Assembly: GCA_016708845.1 (NCBI GenBank)
Contig: JADJFB010000013.1
Span: 62,001 to 126,000, forward strand
Length of the DNA: 64,000 nucleotides
Direction: 5' to 3'
Source: Bacteroidota bacterium
Lineage (GTDB): Bacteria; Bacteroidota; Bacteroidia; B-17B0; Aurantibacillaceae
Below are positions 59,404 to 64,000 of the stretch, in pieces (position 1 is the stretch's first letter; each line of letters opens with the position of its first letter). The position numbers and the translations under genes are program-made. A model generated the notes under the pieces. It was not told the DNA's origin. It saw only the letters and a program-made list of their open reading frames with translations, and searched no databases.

Positions 59404-59988
59404 ATGTCCCAAGCTGAACTCATATCGGCGTGTCTTAAAAACGATAAAACTGCTAAAAAACAGTTTTTCGAGACCTATTTTAGCAAATTATCCTACATTT
59501 CCCTTCGTTATTCAAAAAATGCCGCGCAATCTGAACAAGTTGTATTGCATGGTTTTGCGCATGTTTTATCTATCATTGGTCAGTTTAAATCGCAAAATAC
59601 TTTATCTTTTGATGAATTCGTAAAAAAAGAATTTATCTCCTTTGTAGTAAAATATATTAAAAATATTCGAAACGAGTATTATGTAGCGAGCACCGTAAAA
59701 GCGGTAGAATATAAAGAAAAAACATACGATTTATTTTTAGATAGTAAATTCATTGATTTAAAGAATGTAGATCAAGAAGTATTGTTGAAATCCATTCAAG
59801 AGTTAGTGCCTTCGCAACGATTAGTATTTAATTTACACGTGATTGATAATTATGCTTTATCAGAAGCATCTGAATTACTGGATACAAGCGAACAAAGTGT
59901 GAAATCGAATTTGGAGAAAGCAAGATTTAATTTACAAAAAACGATTGAAAAAAACATAAAATTAAGTAACAATGAGCAGCCAGTTTAG
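59404..59988 (+). CDS. ECF-type sigma factor
   Basis: 194 aa. Region 2-like helices (LISACLKNDKTAKKQFFETYFSKLSYISLRY), split over about residues 5-45, and a region 4 helix-turn-helix (QRLVFNLHVIDNYALSEASELLDTSEQSVKSNL) near 140-175. It lacks the strongest region 2 signature, so it belongs to a divergent Bacteroidota group. It overlaps the next gene by 17 nt, which encodes a one-helix protein that probably anchors or inhibits it. The same layout occurs in the broken operon at 22-24 kb. Confidence 0.78.
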   Translation: MSQAELISACLKNDKTAKKQFFETYFSKLSYISLRYSKNAAQSEQVVLHGFAHVLSIIGQFKSQNTLSFDEFVKKEFISFVVKYIKNIRNEYYVASTVKAVEYKEKTYDLFLDSKFIDLKNVDQEVLLKSIQELVPSQRLVFNLHVIDNYALSEASELLDTSEQSVKSNLEKARFNLQKTIEKNIKLSNNEQPV

Positions 59989-60661
59989 TTACGAATTAGA
60001 TGAACGTCAAATCAGATTGATGATGCAGGATGCTGAGTTAGATTATAACGAAGCTATGTGGCATAAATTTGATGAAATGTCGGTTACTCAAGCTCGAACT
60101 AGCGCAAATATTGGCAATTATATTCCATCTGTAAATTTTGGTATTAGTCGTTCGATTATTGTACCAGTTATATTTATTGTGTTAATTGGTGGCTTATCGG
60201 CCATGTTATTTAGCTTTGTTGACTTTAAAAAGAAAGAAGCCATTGATAAAGAAATTCCTTATGTGGCAAAAATTGAACCTTCAAAGCAACCAGAAGTATC
60301 TTCAACGCCAATTATTAAAACTAAATCTGTTGCTACACCAAGCATCACTGCTGCCAAACCTGTTTTAGATACAACTGCAATTCCAGTTATTACAAATTCA
60401 CTAAACGTGGAAGTAGAAACTGTGACTAAAAAAGAGGAACCAGTTAAGATTATTGAAACAAAACCAGGCTCCACAGACTTCGACAAGCTCAGTCAGCGAA
60501 GTAACCAAGCTGTAAATGCTTCTTCGGAACCGAAAAAGGAAACGGTTATTATTCCTCACAAAAAGAAAAAGAAAATTAAAACTGAGGTATTGCCAACCAT
60601 TAATGCTACTGCTCCAAATTTGAATGAAGGTGCTATTGAACCTGAACTAGATTTAAAATAG
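59972..60661 (+). CDS. Anti-sigma-like membrane protein
   Basis: 229 aa. A short cytosolic part (about 1-50, with ELDYNEAMWHKFDEM), one membrane helix (about 56-78; SIIVPVIFIVLIGGL), then a Pro/Thr/Lys-rich extracytoplasmic tail. No known ligand domain. Gene overlap with the sigma factor supports a regulatory pair. Near residues 168-178 (TDFDKLSQR) the gene carries a dispersed palindrome (60477-60502) in frame. Confidence 0.75.
   Translation: MSSQFSYELDERQIRLMMQDAELDYNEAMWHKFDEMSVTQARTSANIGNYIPSVNFGISRSIIVPVIFIVLIGGLSAMLFSFVDFKKKEAIDKEIPYVAKIEPSKQPEVSSTPIIKTKSVATPSITAAKPVLDTTAIPVITNSLNVEVETVTKKEEPVKIIETKPGSTDFDKLSQRSNQAVNASSEPKKETVIIPHKKKKKIKTEVLPTINATAPNLNEGAIEPELDLK
60477..60502. repeat. 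Dispersed CTTCGACAAGCTCAG-type repeat inside a gene
   Basis: ACTTCG (60477-60482) and CGAAGT (60497-60502) flank ACAAGCTCAG. I recall this sequence as a widely scattered short repeat. It is translated in frame in the low-complexity tail of the anti-sigma-like protein, where it does no visible harm. Confidence 0.5.
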
Positions 60662-60662
60662 A

Positions 60663-62215
60663 TTACTCCTTTATTAATTTTTGTTTTCCAATTACTTTTC
60701 CATCAGCTACCATTGTTACTAAATACATACCAGATGTTAAGTTGTTGATAATAATGATTTCTAAATTATCTTTTACGGCTTGGGTAATCACTACTTTACC
60801 TGTTATATCATACATGATCATTTGTATTCCTTTGGAAACGTCTTCTGTAACAAATTGTACGGTTACACTTTGGTTAGTAGGGTTAGGATATAGTTTAAAA
60901 AATGGCACTTGATTTTCAACCTTAACAACGCTGGTACCAAAACCATCAGCACACATTTGCATAAAACAACCGTTAGTATCAGCTTTTATTAGCCAGTTAC
61001 GGTCATCGAATGTAGTAATTACAGTTCCTGAATACACTGCTGGATCAGTACGTCCAACGCAAATAAACCCATTATTTATTGGAAGTAAATTGAGCAAACT
61101 TGAAAACTTAGATATTGTATCATGAAAAGTTTCCTGATAATTTAGGCTATCGCCATATTGATTAGTTACCAATAAACTAGCTACATAAGGGCTTGGTTGC
61201 TGAGCATTAGGTCTTACGGCCCAACCACCTGAATATAATTTTTTAGAAGGCGATTCACATATACCCCATAACTGTACTTCATTACGCAAGTTAGCATAGG
61301 TTTTTTCCCAAATAGGATTGCCATTATTTTTATTGATTTTTTTAATATACTGTTTAGTAAATAATGCGCCTGTTGGTGGAAAAGTTTGACTAATACCCAA
61401 ACCTCCCGTATATATCAAATTGCTATCGGATGTTTCTATCAAATCACCTAATAAATCACGATAAGGTGTGCTATAAACAGTCTCCCATTTCAAGTTATAT
61501 AAAGAATCATAATAACTAACTTTTATATCTGAATATCCGGCAGAAGGAAAATCGACACACTCTTCAAAACCTGCGTAACCTTTATTTTTTGTAGCTATAA
61601 ATTTTTTAAATCCTCCATAAAACGTTGAATTCTGGTATGTTCGACGCCACAATTCATTACCATCAAAATCTATTTTTAAAATAAAAGCGTCTGCTTTAAC
61701 ATCATATAATCTACTAGCACCGTAAACTAAAAACCCATCACTTTGTTTAATAGCACCAGTTAAGTAGAGTGATGAATCTCCTACATTGTGATACTCCTTA
61801 TGCCAGAGAGTATCTAAATTTTTATTTAACTTAAAAATTAACCCATTGCACAATCCGTTAGTTGCCCAATTATGTGCCATTGTGGTAAACACAAATACAC
61901 TACTATCTGGCAAATTAATACTAGAGGAGGATTATTATTATAAAATAAAAGCCCATCACTTGGTAAAAGCTTTAGAAATTTATTTTTAACTAAATTAAAA
62001 TTGGAATCGTATAATTCTATATTTAAAAAAGGAATAGTATCAATTCTAACTACATTGTGAGAGACTAAATAATCATCAAAATAATTAACAATAGACTGAC
62101 TTTGCGTTTGATAAGGATAATAACTACTTGTGGTGCTAAAAAAATTTGGCGCTAATTTTTGTGCCTTTGCTTTAAAGCAAAAAAAAATAAATATGATATA
62201 AAAATAACGCATCAT
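60663..62215 (-). pseudogene. T9SS-sorted propeller-like protein, split by one frameshift
   Basis: The first part (62215-61838) starts with a signal peptide (MMRYFYIIFIFFCFKAKA). The second (61913-60663) has repeats such as YLTGAIKQSDGFLVYGAS and LLGDLIETSDSNLIYTG, and a sorting domain from KLYPNPTNQSV. Adding one base near 61920-61924 joins them as PPLSINLPDSSVFVF, giving about 517 aa, nearly the length of the related protein at 33172-34728. It is a probable surface protein. The clean single break suggests sequence error or recent loss. Confidence 0.8.
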
Positions 62216-62230
62216 TTTTTTAAATTAAAA

Positions 62231-62257
62231 AAGGAGCAATACTTTATATTGCTCCTT
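62231..62257 (-). terminator. Terminator after the last T9SS gene
   Basis: AAGGAGCAATA (62231-62241) pairs with TATTGCTCCTT (62247-62257) around a 5-nt loop, with T-rich sequence on the minus strand. Confidence 0.85.
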
Positions 62258-62265
62258 AAATTAAA

Positions 62266-64000
62266 TTATTCTTTTATCAATTTTTGTTTACCAATTACTT
62301 TACCATCGGATACCATAGTTACTAAGTAAATCCCTGATGTTAAATGATTGATATTAATGATTTCTAAATTATCATTAATAGTTTGCGAAATGACTACCTT
62401 ACCTGTTATATCATACACTATCATTTGCTTACTACTATAAGCCTCTTCTGCAATGAATTGCACCGTTACACTTTGGTTAGCAGGATTTGGGTACAGTTTA
62501 AATAAACTTACACTTTGCGTTACCTCAATTGCATTATCCGCATTATTCATCATACGATTACTATTACCACCAACGTTTGGTAAACTAAGGTACTCATAAT
62601 AATTGGTATTAAAAACAAATTTTAAGATAGCCTCGGCATTTACAGATGCTGCATTACTTGTGTTGCCTGCCATTTGCTCAAGCGTTTTTCTAAAAGTACC
62701 ATCTTTTTTTATATCAGTAATGTTTTTGTTTTGTTGCTTTAAGTCTAATATTAATGCTTGTAGCTGGCAAAAATCATTTAAAAGACCATTTCCATTATTC
62801 TTTATTGTATTTAATAATGCAGATGCCTGAGTCAATTTATCGAAAGCAATATATGCTGCCAATAGTTTTTGATTGGCTAAATATCGGTTATCAGCATCCA
62901 TTAGATCAATGATACTATCTGCACTCCAACCATTTACACTATCGGCCATCAATTGCCTGATGGTTTCATCAATTATAAAGCCCTTTGCTTGTTTTAAATC
63001 ACTTACTTGGGCTTGCAGTTTTACCAATTGGTTAATAGTTGTTACGCTTTGCTGATTATTCAATTGATTCATTATACCATTTGGTAAATTACGGTTTAAA
63101 ATAACCTGCCACACATCCTCGCTCACTGGTTTATTTTTATCATGTATTTCTTTTACATGACCCGGTGGCGTGCTCGTTTTTGCAAAGTAAGCCATCAAAA
63201 CTGCATCACTTAAATAAGGGCTCTTGCTTTCCAATAAATTTTTTAGGTTACCGGGGCTTTGGCTATTAATAGCAGTTAATAAAGTTTGAGTATTACCACC
63301 ATCAACCATTGCTAATAAGGCACTAACGCTGGCTGTTGTAATAACAATAGTTTGTTTAGCAGCAGCTACAGATTTATGCGAAAACGTGCCGCCGCCAGAA
63401 CTGCCGCCAAAAACAACTGGACACATTGCATTCACATCATAAGAGCTTGCGATAGGTGGCTTTACAAGTAACGAAGTACTATAATACAAAGGCTTTGTTA
63501 GGTTAGCTGGTGCTGGGTTAAAAAAGTAATTAAAGGTATTAGCTAAGTTACTCGAAGGGTAGCAACCAGGCCCCTTATCTAAAAAATCGTTTTTAATACA
63601 AGTAGTAAGTGGGGTTGCATTATGCGAAAATAAATTATTAGCACCTAGCGCAGTGCTTCCTTGCATTACATTAATTTTACCAAAAGTAAAAGAAATTGCT
63701 CCCATATTTATATCTGTTTGATTTAAGCCTACAGATCCTTGTCCATAGCTATTACATAGTATACTTAAACCATCACCAATATTTGTTCCTTGATTATCGC
63801 CATATACCGTTGTGCCAACGTTTACGTTATTCATCGTATTACGGTATAATCTATTTGTAACTGCATTTGAACCGTTAATGCAAATACCAGTTGCTAAATT
63901 TGTATTATAAGTTCCATTAGTTGATTTAATAATGTTATTTGAAACATCGTAACCAGATGAATAATTAGAATAAATACCGTAAGGCAAATATTGCTGTGAT
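62266..64000 (-). CDS. Large T9SS-sorted protein with right-handed beta-helix, N-terminus beyond the window
   Basis: The frame is open through the last base, so the protein is cut off; at least 577 residues are visible. The first part has parallel-beta-helix-like repeats (YDVSNNIIKSTNG and GICINGSNAVTNRLYRNTM), a helical middle (about 240-470) follows, and the sorting domain runs from LYPNPANQSVTVQFI to the end. This last domain is nearly the same as that of the neighbouring gene 60663-62215 (GKVIGKQKLIKE in both). Likely a surface protein. Confidence 0.8.
   Translation of the reverse strand, partial: SQQYLPYGIYSNYSSGYDVSNNIIKSTNGTYNTNLATGICINGSNAVTNRLYRNTMNNVNVGTTVYGDNQGTNIGDGLSILCNSYGQGSVGLNQTDINMGAISFTFGKINVMQGSTALGANNLFSHNATPLTTCIKNDFLDKGPGCYPSSNLANTFNYFFNPAPANLTKPLYYSTSLLVKPPIASSYDVNAMCPVVFGGSSGGGTFSHKSVAAAKQTIVITTASVSALLAMVDGGNTQTLLTAINSQSPGNLKNLLESKSPYLSDAVLMAYFAKTSTPPGHVKEIHDKNKPVSEDVWQVILNRNLPNGIMNQLNNQQSVTTINQLVKLQAQVSDLKQAKGFIIDETIRQLMADSVNGWSADSIIDLMDADNRYLANQKLLAAYIAFDKLTQASALLNTIKNNGNGLLNDFCQLQALILDLKQQNKNITDIKKDGTFRKTLEQMAGNTSNAASVNAEAILKFVFNTNYYEYLSLPNVGGNSNRMMNNADNAIEVTQSVSLFKLYPNPANQSVTVQFIAEEAYSSKQMIVYDITGKVVISQTINDNLEIININHLTSGIYLVTMVSDGKVIGKQKLIKE

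Overview
The window comes from a low-GC member of the Bacteroidota. The evidence is seven proteins with C-terminal type IX secretion (T9SS) sorting domains, a SusC-like TonB receptor next to a DUF4249 lipoprotein, Reg_prop sensor kinases with LytTR regulators, AT-rich codon use, and promoters of the TTTG / TANNTTTG type. Placement below phylum is not safe from sequence alone. No rRNA, tRNA, prophage, transposase or CRISPR array was found.

Layout. 1-0.9 kb: end of rpoD. 0.9-5.1 kb: a frameshifted secreted protein, a secreted subtilisin and a phosphodiesterase. 5.1-15.2 kb: the most notable locus. A LytTR response regulator and its propeller-type histidine kinase are followed by two arrays of small double-glycine precursor peptides (five at 9.0-10.0 kb, six at 13.8-15.2 kb). 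These flank a peptidase-containing ABC exporter (C39) and its HlyD adaptor. Both arrays are preceded by near-identical 36-bp sites made of two TACTAA half-sites 21 bp apart, the geometry expected of a LytTR operator. The simplest model: the kinase/regulator pair switches on both arrays, the exporter cleaves the leaders after Gly-Gly and secretes a mixture of 11 short peptides, and these act as bacteriocins, signals or both. No modification enzyme lies in the locus.

15.3-33 kb: a T9SS amidase, an ABC exporter with truA, a degenerate sigma-factor/SUMF1 operon, a lipoprotein, a glycerophosphodiesterase, a frameshifted mutS2, an interrupted DUF349 gene, an FAD monooxygenase with a zinc-ribbon-like N-terminus, a DsbA-like oxidoreductase, and a 500-bp stretch of nested palindromes. 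33-52 kb: T9SS proteins, an acyl-CoA dehydrogenase, anmK, crcB, a TlpA-like protein, a patatin-barrel protein, a peptide-type ABC permease, tpiA, prmA, a FAD-linked oxidase and a YcbB-like L,D-transpeptidase. 52-64 kb: the DUF4249/TonB pair, a UvrD/RecB-like helicase-nuclease, a LEA-like lipoprotein, a sigma/anti-sigma-like pair and two T9SS proteins, the last running off the window.

Quality caveat. About ten genes are broken by 1-2 nt indels, usually in short homopolymer or dinucleotide runs, or by single in-frame TAA codons, including housekeeping-type genes. A 33-T run and other long homopolymers occur at 37.1-37.3 kb. Many breaks may be consensus errors, but the 21.2-24.0 kb operon carries several at once and may be truly decayed.
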